NCBI GenBank assembly: GCA_025594325.1
Contig: JANHCV010000012.1
Coordinates: 992,001 to 1,056,000 of the forward strand
Direction: 5' to 3'
Origin: Blastocladiella emersonii ATCC 22665
Taxonomy: Eukaryota; Blastocladiomycota; Blastocladiomycetes; Blastocladiales; Blastocladiaceae
Length of the DNA: 64,000 bases
Positions 11,689 to 22,945 of the stretch are shown in pieces. Position 1 is the first letter of the stretch. Every line of letters starts with the position of its first letter. A model generated the notes under the pieces. It searched no databases. It worked only from the letters and a program-made list of their open reading frames with translations, and was not told the origin of the DNA. The translations under genes were made by a program, and so were the position numbers.

Positions 11689-13166
11689 ATGGATCCAATG
11701 CAAACCCGATTTGCTGCAATCCCTTGTGTCATCATCGACCTGATCCTGGCCGAGGCCGTCTACTCACCGGTCCAAAGGAGCTCAAGCGGCTTCGCGAATA
11801 CGGTCGCGTTGTGCCTCGAGCGCACGCGCCGCGCGCCCACCGCATCATTTAAGGGCGGCTGCTCTTGCGCATGTCCATGGACGAGGCTACGCACCAAGGC
11901 CGCGTTGATGTACTCGATGCCTGGCGCCGCTCGGGGTTCCTGCTTCGCTACACATACAAGGCTCTCGACGACGTCGGCTCGTACGACGCCTTGCAGTGGT
12001 GGTTTCTGTCGGATCTTCCGCTGCAAACTTCTTCGCAGGGGTATAACGACAAAGTCGTTGCCCACTTTATGGGGCCCTGTGGCTCGAAGCGTGTCAGGGT
12101 ACTTGATCGCTCGTGTACTCGAGTCCGTCGAGACGCGAACTGACATACGCCTGTTCGATCCCGTGTAGAAACTGTTGCGCAAGAGCGACGACGTGCCCGA
12201 CGCGTCCAATATAAGCTTCATTGGGGAGCTTGATAGTAGCAACAGCTTCGGCATCGGAATCCCTGGAGCTCGAATTACCCAGACGAGTGCGGCTGCGTTC
12301 GCCAATCTAATGGCGACCAACAGCTCGTTCCGCGAGATCAAATTCAAGCACTGCTCCTTGACGTGTCCGCTGCTGTGCTCCCTGTGCCTTCACGCAGACG
12401 TCCAGGAGCTCAAGCTCGTGGGGAGTTGGGTGTTTACAAGGGCGGCCGAGACCGACGCGGCTTCGGACAGTCCTCGACCGCTACCGCCTCAACCTCAAGA
12501 GCTCATCATCAAATCGGACAATTTTTCGAGCGACGCCGATTTTGCGGCCTTCTTTTCTCATCTGCCGCCGACACTCAGCTTGCTCAGGCTCAACAAGAAC
12601 CGCATCGAGAACTTGTCGGATTTTGGGCAGACACTTGGCCGCCAACTTCCCCCCAGCCTGCGCACGCTCAATCTTTGTGAATCAAATTCACGTCCGAGGA
12701 CGTGGCCGATCTCGTGCCGTTCCTTCCTGCAGGTCTCACGTCCTTGGACCTGTGTTCCAACGATTTCGACGAAGCCGTCGCACCACTTCTCGCGCAGCAC
12801 TTCCCACTGGGACTTCTTTACCTCAACGTGTCTGGTAACCTACTGGGCGACGCAGGCGTTGCTGCACTTACGGCTCGACTTCCATTGACGCTCGAGAACC
12901 AGGAGCTCGACGCTGTGGGCATTACCCACGCTGGCATTCCTACACTCATGGCCAACCTCCCTGACAGCCTCGAGTCACTCGATCTGAACCAGGCAACGTT
13001 GACACTCGAAGCTGTTGACGTGATCTTTGGATGCAGGCCTTCATGCTTAAAAATTGTGTGGCTTGGACGACTGGACATTAGCGGTGATAATGCCGCCTTC
13101 GTCCGGGAATGCCGTCGCCGTACGCCTGCGGGTCTCCAAGTGGCCATGGATCGGGTTGAGGAATGA
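11689..13166 (+). pseudogene. F-box-like / LRR protein, copy 3, multiply broken
   Basis: Same architecture as its two upstream neighbours but with at least three lesions. After the start (MDPMQTRFAA) the frame slips near 11765. The corrected frame (KELKRLREYGRVVPRAH) meets an in-frame TAA near 11850, where the paralogues have a glutamine. Exon 1 resumes with MSMDEATHQGRVDVLDAW and ends near an intron of about 70 bp (GTACTT...GTGTAG) ahead of 12168. Exon 2 is open to about 12680, where a one-base shift moves it into the frame that runs to 13166. The rest of the LRR region is well preserved, so inactivation looks recent. Confidence 0.75.
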
Positions 13167-13169
13167 AAG

Positions 13170-14268
13170 CGCTCGGCGGAAGAGTATTTAATACAGTCTT
13201 GACGATTCCATCGCGTGATACTGGCACAGTAGAGGCGAAGTGACGTCGCGTCGTGCATCGAAACGCGTCCGGCCCAGCGTGTAGAAGGAGAGTTGAGCTC
13301 CGTTCACACTGCCACGCGAGTACCTACCCGTGATTGAGCTACATTGGGTCGGTCTCGAGTCGAAAGAGGAGAAGTCGCAAGCTTTAGAGATGGCGCTCAT
13401 GGAGACGCGAAAGGTGCTTGCGAGCACACTTGGGCGATATGAAACCAGGCAGAAGATCAGTTTCTGAGGCGGACCGGACGGTCGACGGGGATAACAGAGA
13501 AGTACGCGAGGGGCGACAGCACCGAAAGTGCCTCGGCCGGCCGTGTTCCGTTAGGGATTCTCGGCCCTAGACTAAAACGACGCGTCATTTTTCCGTGACG
13601 ACGTAATTACATCAGATTAGGAGGAGGTACCCCCGTAATAATAGTACAACCGCCCGACCGCGCGGCGGTGGCGGACGCGGACACGACAACGTGGGCGGTG
13701 GGCGTAATGATGTCGACCTGGAAGGACTTGGAGCGCTGGCCGAGTCGGAATCACGATGCGGACGCACGCGATGGCTATGGTCATGGCGGCTGGCAGCCGC
13801 AGCAAAGTCCGGAAGAGAGCGGGAGAGGTCGAACTGTCAAGAACTTGGTTGAGGCGCACACACAATGGGTTTCCAGTGCAGGGCGATGAGCGAGCAAGTC
13901 GTGAGTGATCTGCCGTGCTCGCTCGGGTGTGAGATCCGGAGTCATGACACGTCCCAAGCGGACGACGACATGCTACCCCGACGCTCGCCGCCGACTTGAG
14001 CTACTGGTTCGCGTCGCGTCGCGTCACGCTACTCGCTGGCTGTCCTCGACGGCCGACACGCGACACGCAGAAAGCTTAGTTGTCGCAAGGTCGCGCGTTC
14101 ACGAGTCGCAACGGGGATATACGCGGTGGTGAGGTGCACGTGGCTCACCTGATGCTGTGTGGCGGCGTCAACTCGGCGTCCGAAATTTCGTGGCGCCACA
14201 TGAGTCTCGCCCTCCGTCCGCTCCTTCGTCCACGCCCACCACCGATGCAACCACATGAAAAACCTGCC
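13170..14268. other. Intergenic, no gene seen
   Basis: Only short frames with many stops are present. No RNA gene or element was recognised. The promoter of LRR copy 4 must lie at the right end. Confidence 0.5.
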
Positions 14269-16003
14269 ATGGACCTAATGCAACGTAAACTCGACGTCAG
14301 CGAGATTCTTGCTGATATTCTCATGCGCGCCGTCCGGCTGCACGACCCGCACGATGCTCCCGGCCTGCTCCAGTACGTGCGGGTCTTGCCGCGCAACCGT
14401 GCCCCCGAGGTAACCCGCCTCGTCTTGCAAATTTGTCCTGCTTTCGGTGTTCTGGAAGCCACGCGCAGTGGAAACGCTCGACTGCTTAAGCTACGCCAAG
14501 CGTTTGCTCTCAAGGAAGCCGCACCCGACGACAAAGACGAGCGGGATCTACGTAATGCCCTTTACCAGGCCCTTGATCTCGGCTACGAGGATGTGCTTGC
14601 GTGGTGGCGCGGGGTAGATACGAGCCGGCTTTGTCGGTATAGCTCGGCTGCCTTACGCACAGCGCTCGATCTTTTCCACCCGGCCGAAGCGGGCGTTGCA
14701 CCAGGTGACGCAGAAATTGCGCGCATTGCCAACGATATCCAATGCGGCAAGTTGACCAAAGTCGAGGTCTCTCTCAAACGTGTGACTTCGAATGGAATTG
14801 CAGAGCTCAACCGTGCGCTCGCTTCGCCTAATCAGCAGGTGGCGTCGGTCGCGCTTGAATCCTGCTATGTCAACGCCTCTCAAGCCCTCGAACTACGGCT
14901 TCCCGCCACCGTTGTTACGCTTGATTTATCGCGCAACAAGTTTCGGCTAGCAAATGCAAACGAGGATAATTACGCGGCAGCGAGTCCACTTTTACTCTCG
15001 GCATCCTTGCGTGAACATAAGCTTGCCTATTGCTCTTCGGCGGTAAACTACCTCTTGGCTTTCAAACCCCACCTGTGTCCATCCCTTGTCGCGCTTGACC
15101 TGACTTGTACTGCGCCGACTCAAACTGAAATTGTGCTACATGTCTTCCGCAGTCATGGCAACCATCATCAGCAACCTTCCTGATGGGATGGAGGAGCTGA
15201 ACCTCAGCTGGAACACGTTTGACAAGGAGACTGCACTGGCATTTGCCTCCCGCGCTCTCCCGCGTCTCTTCAAATTAAAGCTTCGACATGTCAAGATGAG
15301 CAACGACAGCGCGCTCACGCTGGCGCAAGGGTTCTCATCGACCCTCGTACATCTCAATCTTTCTGATAACAAGCTTGAAACCACTGGAGTTCTTGCCATT
15401 GTCCGCAAATTGGCTTCAACCGCACCCCAATTTCGTGTACTCAAGCTCAATCAAATGGGTTGGGTCGAAGCGGCAGACTTGTTAGAAATTGCATCGTCTC
15501 TTCCGCAGCCCTTGAGCGAGCTGTGTCTCAGCCCGGGCGAAAGTAGTCGTTTTGAGAACACGGAAGGATTCTTTACTGCAGTTTCACTGAACTCGTTGAC
15601 GCGGCTCGAGCTCTGCCGCTTTGATATCGGTTTTCCAGGAATCGAGTCGTTTGCCGCGTGGCTCCGGACGGCAACTACTCTCAAAATATTCACGTTTACT
15701 CAGGGCAACCTGAACAACCGGACAGCTCGTGTCATTATCCAGGCGTTGCCCCCATCAATCGAGCAGTTAGTCCTGAGGGATTGCCCCTTTGGCAAAGGAC
15801 CTGTTGCTTTTCTCCTGGCCGCAAATCTGCCCCGTCTCGCGAAGGTTATTTTACCAGTGGAATGCATTGCGGACTCGGACGAATTCGATGACTCGGACGA
15901 GGATGAATCTGGGTACGACTCCGTGAACTTGAACGAGGTTGAAGACGAAGAAGTGGTGCGGTCGATTCTCGCGCAGCGTGGTTGCAAGCTGGAGTTTAGT
16001 TAA
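14269..16003 (+). pseudogene. F-box-like / LRR protein, copy 4 (intronless type), probable frameshift
   Basis: Start MDLMQRKLDV fits the family (other copies start MNPM, MDPM, MKLM). The F-box-like segment EILADILMRAVRL is followed by a longer helical module and then LRRs. Unlike copies 1-3 there is no intron after the first module. The frame from 14269 ends at 15183. The homologous continuation (MATIISNLPDGMEELNLSWN) is one base ahead and runs to 16003, with an acidic C-terminal tail. Either a single-base lesion lies near 15115-15150, or a very short 46 bp intron (GTACTG...CGCAG) is spliced; the latter would delete about seven residues of one repeat. I favour a lesion. Confidence 0.6.
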
Positions 16004-16253
16004 TTCACTAGCATTTGCTGTCAATCCAATTGTTGTTCCAAAATACACGTTTCATCCTGCCGTGACACAGCCACGATCTTTGCGTAGACATGCGGACTGT
16101 CTCGCAACGTGTTGCGCCACTCAGCTGACTGGATTTGACAGCGGCCGATTCCGCATGCACTTCTCCATCTCAACCTGCTCAGCTGGACGCTTCACATTCC
16201 AAAAAAACGAGCGTAACATACAATTTCGCAACACGTCTGGTTCAAAATCGCAC

Positions 16254-17458
16254 TTACTTGCGCGGTGACCGGTGCGCCGACCGCGACTTGCGCGCAGCTG
16301 GGACGGGCCCTGGCGCGGTCAGGAGAAGTTGCGCCTTGCGATATTTCTCAAGCACGGCCTTGCCAATGACGCGACTCTTGGCGCTGGTGCCGAACATCCA
16401 CGTGTTGCTGAGGGTTCGCATCGGCCCACTCGTGGTCGTTGCGGATGAAGACCTGGTCGCTCGGCTTGGCCGCGTTGACACCGAGCGTCTCGAGCGTGGC
16501 GCTGCGATCGAACGTGCAGAAGGCATGCAGCGTGTTCTCGCGCTCCTCGCGCTCCTCGGCTGGCAGCGTGTCGGGCACGATCGACTTGAACAAACTCCAC
16601 GTGCTCTCCCGCGAAGCAGGGTTCGCGGCCTTTTCCATCATGGCCAGAAGCGACGCGACGCGGAGGCCGGCGGCGGTGGTTGAAGTGGATCTCGGTGCCG
16701 TTTTTGAGCGCGTCGATGAAGAAGCGCCGCGCGAGCTCCTCGGTCGGCAGCGTCCACGCGCCGCACGTGGAGCGTGCCAGGCTCGCCGGTCTCGGAATCG
16801 TGCGTGAACACCGACACGCGTCGGGGAGCAGTGGGTGAGTTGGCTTGCGTTGCGCTCCAGTCGCTATGCGCCTTTCACGCATTCACGTACCTTCTCGCTG
16901 TTGATCTCGAGCTCCCTCAGGTGCTTCCGGTTGTCGCCGTCGGAAAGCACGCGGGTCACGGACTTGTCGAATTCGGGATTCGGGTTCGAAAGTTGAGGAT
17001 CAGCAGCCTCCATGGCCGTCGTCGAAGTGCGCTCGTCAACGGCCGCGGGCTGGAGCACACTCTCCAGACTCTGGTACACGAAGTGAGCGAGGTTGGTAAG
17101 TTGCGCGAAGCTCGCGATCGTGCAACATGAATGCGGGACATACTGGCAGGGGCGGCTGCGAGCTGTTGCCGCGCTCCGCCTCCTTGGCCTTGAGCGACGC
17201 AATCCACTCGGCGTACTGCACAACGTTGGCGCGGTGCACGTCCGTCTTCTTGTGCCGCTTGAGGGCCTCGGTGCGGAAGTGCACACCGCACGAGTCACAC
17301 CAGTCGTAGCCGTTGCCCGACTCGAACTCGGGCGGGAGGTTGGTGTGCGGCTTCGAAAGCGGGTTGACGCGCCGCGCGGGCGAGTCGAGCCACTCGCTGC
17401 GGCGGGCGCTGGAATCCAGTGCATTCATTGTAGGAAGTGTGGGCGCCGCTCTTCGCAT
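16254..17458 (-). pseudogene. U1/matrin-type C2H2 zinc-finger protein with three frame changes
   Basis: Exon 1 (17144..17458) has the U1-type zinc finger WCDSCGVHFRTEALKRHKKTDVH, followed by a helical segment. Exon 2 (16891..17070) follows a 73 bp intron and reads to LRELEINSEK. Beyond a GTACGT donor at 16890 the acceptor is unclear. Coding-like segments then continue in three successive frames: TLPTEELARRFFIDAL, RESTWSLFKSIVPD...DHEWAD, and MFGTSAKSRVIGKAVL down to a stop at 16254. Each change is a +1 step. The finger is of the type that binds double-stranded RNA or sits in spliceosomal proteins. I do not recognise the C-terminal part. Start may instead be the ATG at 17428. Confidence 0.5.
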
Positions 17459-17469
17459 GGACAGGCAAC

Positions 17470-20340
17470 TGAGCGAGAGAAGGGATGAACAAGTTAGAAG
17501 GGAGGGGAGGGGCAAAGGGTGATGGAACGCCGCGGAGCCGCCGCCGCTCCGTCACCTCCGTGCTAGGCACGTGAAGCGTGTGGCGAACGTGAAACGAGCG
17601 ACGCGGTCGCCTCGAAACGGAGATCAGTCAGACTTTTAGCAATATGTCACCTACGCCGCGCTCGGGTGAGTGCGCAAACTGTACAGCCTCACTCTCGTAT
17701 TATTCGGGCCGTTTCCCTCAATATCTTCGCCAGCATCGCTCAGCACGGGCTCGTCGCTCCCTCGCGCTTATTTGCGCGCATCGCATCGGCCTAGGGTGGA
17801 GCGAGGAGGGCCGCGGGTTTTCTTGCAATGGCCGAGCGTAAGTCGATGCCACATGGTCCGGGCTCCCGGGATACTTGCTCAATGCCGAAAATTCGAGAAT
17901 CAGCGGATTCGCCATCATGGTCTCGTGCACTAGATCACATGTCGCGCTCGTTCTGATTCCAGCGGGCGCCAGTTTGCCGCTCGTTGATGTGTGGTCGGTC
18001 AGGATGGGTGATATACTTACAACTCTCCGCGGACACAACTGGATCCTGGTGTTAGAGCGCGACAAGCAGCTTGAAGGCTATTCGAGAAAGGTTCCAAGTT
18101 CGCGATGATCATGGCCATGGCTGGCCGCTGTTGGAAGCCTTCGACCATCAACCTTCGCGCGCGGCGGCTCAGTTCTGCCTGCGAATGAGCGTGACTCGAG
18201 CTCGTATCTCACAGCAGTTTGTGAAGCAATAGACATGTCCGAAGCGGATACCCTATATACGGTTCGCTGTACGAGGCTGTTCGCCTCGCTCAACTGCGCC
18301 GGCGGATGGGCAGGCAAGACACGTCGCGTTCGACGCGTCGATCAAACACCTGACCGCCGGCCAATCAGAGCGCGCAATTGGCTCGGCATCGCGTTCACCC
18401 CAGTCCCCCGTTGAAGGCGAGAAATGTCGGGCAAGTGAATGCCCAACGCGTTGGATCCCAACACAGGCTCATTTCGGGTGGTCTCTCGTGACACGCATTG
18501 CGAGCTGATACGAAAGGGTTCAGCGAGCTGGGCGCGACGCGTTTCCTCAGCGGCGAGACGAAGTGCAAGTCGTGCGCTCGTACTTCTCAACGTGCGCAGG
18601 TAGAGCTATTTCGTGAGCTACACGGGGCACGCAGGGGCATCGCGTTGAGAAGACGGTGAGTACAACGACATTTTTTCTCAGCTGTAGCTTTAGCGAAGCT
18701 GAGTTTCTGTTTGAGCAATTGAAACCTATCAGAGACATCAACCTTCACGTGAATCAAGCTTTGTCTGCAGTTCTGGCCCCCGACCCCAACTCTCTTGGTC
18801 TAGCCCTCATTCCAAGTCCCCGACTCCCCGCATTGGCCTCAGCTCTGTGTAATAACAATTCTGACACTGCTTATTTGACGAGGCGACCTACTTGAAAGTC
18901 TTCAAATGTGCGTCAACCTGGAGTGACAGTGGAGCGGTCGGTCGCTGGTGACTCCCACTGCTGCGCCACCCGCTGAGCCACCCGCTGAGCCACCGCTCTC
19001 CGACCCCGCCTGCAGCTCCGTCGCCAACCGTTACGACCGCTTTCGAACAACAATCAGCGCAGCATCAAGGTCGCGCAAAAATCATTTTGAAACACCCGGC
19101 GCAAAATATAGGTCCTCTATTTCCGCTGGTTCCCTTAACTGTCTTCAATCTGGCCGCCCGAACTTCCGCGCTTCGATCCGCCTTTGTCTTTCTCTTTAGG
19201 CGCAAAAAATTCTAGAGTTCGTGAATCGCCTAGTTACCGAGATAGTTCAAGGTCATGGATCTGGGTCATCGTTCGCAAGTAAATGATTTCATTGTTGGCG
19301 ATGGGTAGCGTCTACATAGCGATTACTGAGGGGTAGCGATGACGTGACGTACACACTGACTGGAGAAAGCTCAACATGCACGCAGCAAGGCGAGAACAGA
19401 GCGACGCGAGCCCGAAACATAGGTTTCAGGCGGCGAGAACGACTCTGAGGATCCACGACCACGACTGGATCACGCCAGCTAACCGAGCCTAGCCCGGCGA
19501 TAAGGAAGAAGGCTCAGCAGCGTCAGGTGTGTACGCGCCCACTGCATCGTACTGAAAGTAGTCAGCCGCGAATCGTGCTCGACACCGCGTACCGCGTCGT
19601 GCGGGTCGACCTGCGCGACACAATTCTTTCTCGCTCCAACGCGTCGTTGACGAGGTTACGGGCGAGGGGCACATGCGCATCGTTGACGTGATCGACGTCA
19701 AGGACTGGCCCTGCGTCAAGATCCCCTTGGGCTCGATCCTGATGGCTGGTCAGACGTCGGCCGCGTGCGAAAGATCCTCACGGCGACGCTCGTTGCGTTC
19801 CGCTCAATAGCCATCGCCCGGAACGCGAGTCAGGGTGACGCCCATACACTGCGGCGCTTCACGACGTCGTCCAAATTATCCAAGTTTTTATTAACCTTTC
19901 CGCTCACTGCAACACACCGCGTTTGATCCTTCACGCGCCGATCAGCAACCCAGCGACCGTCGCTGCCGCGGACCTGGCCTTGGCCTTCTCGTCAGTGGCT
20001 TCTTCACTCGCGAAGAGTGCCGCCGATGCAGCCTCGTACCAGTTCGGCGAGGTGGATCGCAAGATAACGAATCGCAACACAGAAAGCACGCGGCGGTAAC
20101 AGGTGCGTGAGGTCGACTGCTCCTTAGACTGCTTCTCATAGACCGGGACCATGAGCAGGTGCTCGGGCGAACGTTCTCTCCAGCAAGGCTGCGGACGATC
20201 CGCGCTCAGGAACAAGGCGGCGTGGGCGGCCGCGACCTTGGCCACGAGGGCTTCTCCCGCTCCTCAACTTTGTTAACTCAGTTAACTTAACTGGCACGGA
20301 CTTTCGGGCAGCCAGCGCGACATGTTTGAGTCCAGCCTCA
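17470..20340. other. Gene-poor stretch, nothing recognised
   Basis: Lower GC than the gene blocks and no frame over about 115 codons. A minus-strand frame at 19931..20245 has a mild coding look (MVPVYEKQSKEQSTSRT) but no recognisable domain. The 5' end of the Helitron that ends at 20493 must lie somewhere in or before this stretch; I could not place it. Confidence 0.4.
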
Positions 20341-20493
20341 GTTCCGACCATGAGCCACGGCGAGAGTGCTTGCTCAACCGAATAACGTGATTTTCTGCCG
20401 AGTGAGTTGTACCTGCGCTGCTATTCTCATCATCGACACGTCAGACTTAAGCTACAGCTGAGACCCAAGTGTGTGCGCAGCACACACACCTAG
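20341..20493 (+). mobile_element. 3' end of a non-autonomous Helitron, inserted in another Helitron
   Basis: The segment ends with a short hairpin (gtgtgcgcagcacac) near 20471-20486, a few bases, then CTAG at 20490-20493, followed by a host T. Hairpin plus CTRR plus T is the canonical Helitron 3' end. From about 20355 to here the sequence is repeated, inverted, at 63813-64000, with an internal length difference. The host sequence that resumes at 20494 is the interior of a PIF1-like helicase reading frame, so this copy landed inside an older Helitron. The 5' TC end was not identified. Confidence 0.75.
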
Positions 20494-21526
20494 TCCAGCA
20501 GATGCGGCAGTCGGGCGACGCGAGCTTCCTCAACGTGCTCCAGGACCTGCGCAACTGCATCGTCTCGCAGCGCGTGATCGAGTACCTCGGCTCGCGGCGA
20601 GCAGACGTCGTACTGGGCCAGCACCCAGGCCAGCTCGACGATTGGAGCGACCTGGTCCTCATCACGGCGCAGAACTCGGGCGCGACGCGTGGAACTCGAT
20701 GGCCGCCGCGAAACACGCACCTCGCCTCGGCCTCCAACCCGACGAAATCTTTGACCTCGAGTGCGTCGATCTCGTCCGCAAGCCCTCCACAACCGGACCA
20801 CTCCTTTGGCGGCAGCTCGTCATTGAGAGCAGCGGTCAGAGCGTGAGCGACCAGCGCATGCTCAACTTCGCAAAACTGCTTCCCTCGAGCAAGACGGACC
20901 ACATCCCGTCTACCCTCAAGCTGTTTGCTGGCGCGCGTGTCATCGTGACGCGGAACATCAACACGCCGTACGTCTCCGCGTCATATTCGCCGGCCATTGG
21001 GCGCGTGGACTCACCAGCGCTTCCTCGCTTCGCATCGTGTAGTCGCGGCATTGTCAACGGCGTCATTGGCCGTGTTGAAGGCTTTGCCACCGACGCGAAC
21101 AACGACATTGATGCAGTCATCATCCGGCCCAACATGGATCTGGGTCGCATGCCCAACCTACCCGGGATCCCCGACGGCTGCTTCCCGCTGCGCCGCGAGA
21201 TCGCCTCGTTCCGCCTCAAGAACAAGGTGGCCGGCACATCCAAGACGATCCATCGAGCCCAGTTCCCGCTCGAGCTCGCGTACGCGCTGACGGCGCACGA
21301 GGCCCAAGGGATGACCCTCGAAAAGGTCATCGTTGATCTCGCCGACATGACGCGTGGATCGTTACCGTCGCGCTTCCTGTACATGATCCTATCGCGTGTA
21401 CGGCGCGGTGACGACAACCTGATCCTGCGTGATCCAGGTATCCAAGGCCTGAATCAAACACAGGATCAACATTTACTTGCCGAGTACGCTCGACTGCAAA
21501 GTCTGGCGGAGGCAACCACTACCTAG
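20494..21526 (+). pseudogene. Helitron PIF1-like helicase, C-terminal part, 5' truncated
   Basis: Starts abruptly in coding sequence (QQMRQSGDASFLNVLQDLRN) right after the inserted Helitron end. It reads in one frame to about 20695, then shifts to the frame that runs to 21526 (RDAWNSMAAAKH onward). Typical PIF1/Helitron helicase features follow: LFAGARVIVTRN, NGVIGRVEGF, the motif V region LAYALTAHEAQGMTL and the motif VI region YMILSRVRRGDDN. The Walker A/B part and the Rep nuclease domain are missing. This is the C-terminal third of the rolling-circle transposase of an autonomous Helitron; with a frameshift and no N-terminus it cannot be active. Confidence 0.85.
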
Positions 21527-21670
21527 TCCTTAGCTCATTAATACATGGCGATTTTGACACGTCATTCACTACTCGCCTTTCAACGCGGACGGAACTTGAC
21601 GTCCAGCATATTTTCAAGCCAGCCTAGTCGCCTACTGCTGAGACAGAGTGTGCAAAGCACACACCCCTAG
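21527..21670 (+). mobile_element. Helitron 3' terminal region (hairpin + CTAG)
   Basis: About 140 bp after the helicase stop, a hairpin gtgtgcaaagcacac (21648-21662) is followed by acccctag, with CTAG at 21667-21670 and T next. It shares with the other two Helitron ends a GCTGAGAC..AGTGTG block just before the hairpin, so all three belong to one family. This is the 3' end of the element whose helicase lies at 20494-21526. Confidence 0.8.
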
Positions 21671-21965
21671 TGGACTGCAGGCAGAAGGGAACGAACGGCG
21701 GATCAGACTCGGGTTGGAACAGAAAAGCGCGAGCCCCGTTCTCAACAATGACAATATCGTTCTCCTTGAGTTGGCTCTGACCGATCGAGCGGCTGATCTG
21801 AACAGCGGTGTTCAGCACGGGCACGACGCGCAGCCGCTCAAGAAAGTCCGGGCAGGCATTGGTCAGCCCAAGCTCGACCATGAGGTCGTCGGGGACCTTG
21901 TGCGAGACAAGGCTCGACGTGTCGATTGCATAGAGTCGCGTCGCAGTATACTCCATTGGTTCCAT
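21671..21965 (-). CDS. 5' fragment of an unknown gene cut by a Helitron
   Basis: A minus-strand frame from the ATG at 21963-21965 (MEPMEYTATRLYAIDTSSLV) is coding-like for about 98 codons, through VVPVLNTAVQISRSIGQSQ and GARAFLFQPESDPP. It then runs straight into the Helitron terminus at 21670 and ends there in element sequence. The rest of the gene should lie beyond the Helitron's 5' end but was not found. The family is not recognised; the start resembles the MEPM/MNPM starts of the F-box-like genes in this window, which is weak evidence of kinship. Confidence 0.5.
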
Positions 21966-22169
21966 GGTGCGGTCTCGCTGAGGGAGCCTTGATTGCGCGC
22001 TGCGGTGGAGTGAGTCTTGCGCGCGCGTTGGCGGCCTTGCCGCAGCGACACGCGTCGTTGGCCCTGCCGCACTCCCTCTCCCTCCACCCTGTGATCTGGC
22101 CGACCACGAACGACCTCGATGAAGGAATTGCTGCAACTCACCGCCACTAGTCGCCCGAACCAATTTTTT

Positions 22170-22945
22170 TGGACGCGCCCGCTGACGACGTTGGTGGGGA
22201 AAACCAGAAGGAATGCTGTCAGAGGGGATGTGCCTAACGAGGAGGCGTTAGAAGGAGCTTACACGCGCTCTTCCGCGAGCCACGCGCAAGAAACCGTACC
22301 AGGCGCAGCACGAGTAGGTCGGCCACGTTTCGACGCGCACGAGCCGTTGCTTTCGTCTCCGAGTCTCGCCCGACTCACGCTTGCCTTCCCGTAGCAGCGA
22401 TGACCAGCGTGCCTCAAACCGCTAGCGAACAGGGCCGAGGTCAGGCGCTGTAGCGATGCATCTTAGGTTAAAAGGCCTCCGCACCGAAATGCCGTAAGAG
22501 AGACAAAACCGTCAGCGACGATGCACGCTGACGTTTGCCTGGCGTCGTGCGACGGATCTTCACGACACAGCCTCGCTCGTTTGACTCCACCGGCAATGCT
22601 ATACTATAGTGCAGCCGAGCCCGTTGCGAGAAGCCCTACAGATTAGAGATACATAGCAAGTGCGGTGAAGGGGAGCTTGGGCCGAACGCGAGGACGCTGC
22701 TCAAGGCGACTCTTCCGCTGATCGGCTCGGCTCGCACACGTGGTGGCGCTTCGCGTCCAAGCTCACCCATGCTCTCGCTCCCTCTCATCTGGACCCTCTC
22801 ATCTGGACCCTCCCCGTCCCACGGAAACGACTGTTTGATTGACAACCAGAGATCTCTATTCACTCGTCGAGTCCGCGCGCCAACAATATCCCGGCGCTCG
22901 CGAGACTCGAACAACCAAATCACTCCCAACATCCCACTCCCTTCT
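22170..22945. other. Intergenic, no gene seen
   Basis: No frame with coding character. A 14-bp direct duplication (tcatctggaccctc) occurs near 22786. The stretch precedes the 3' end of the ALE1-type gene. Confidence 0.45.

Noticed and set aside
18675-18692. Match to the Helitron subterminal block (taaagctacagctgaga on the minus strand)
   Set aside because: Only about 17 bases match, and neither the hairpin nor CTAG follows; it may be chance or a very old remnant.
19489-20245. Rep nuclease domain or 5' end of the autonomous Helitron left of the helicase
   Set aside because: No HUH-type histidine pair or Rep-like tyrosine motif was seen in any frame; the upstream stretch belongs to another insertion.
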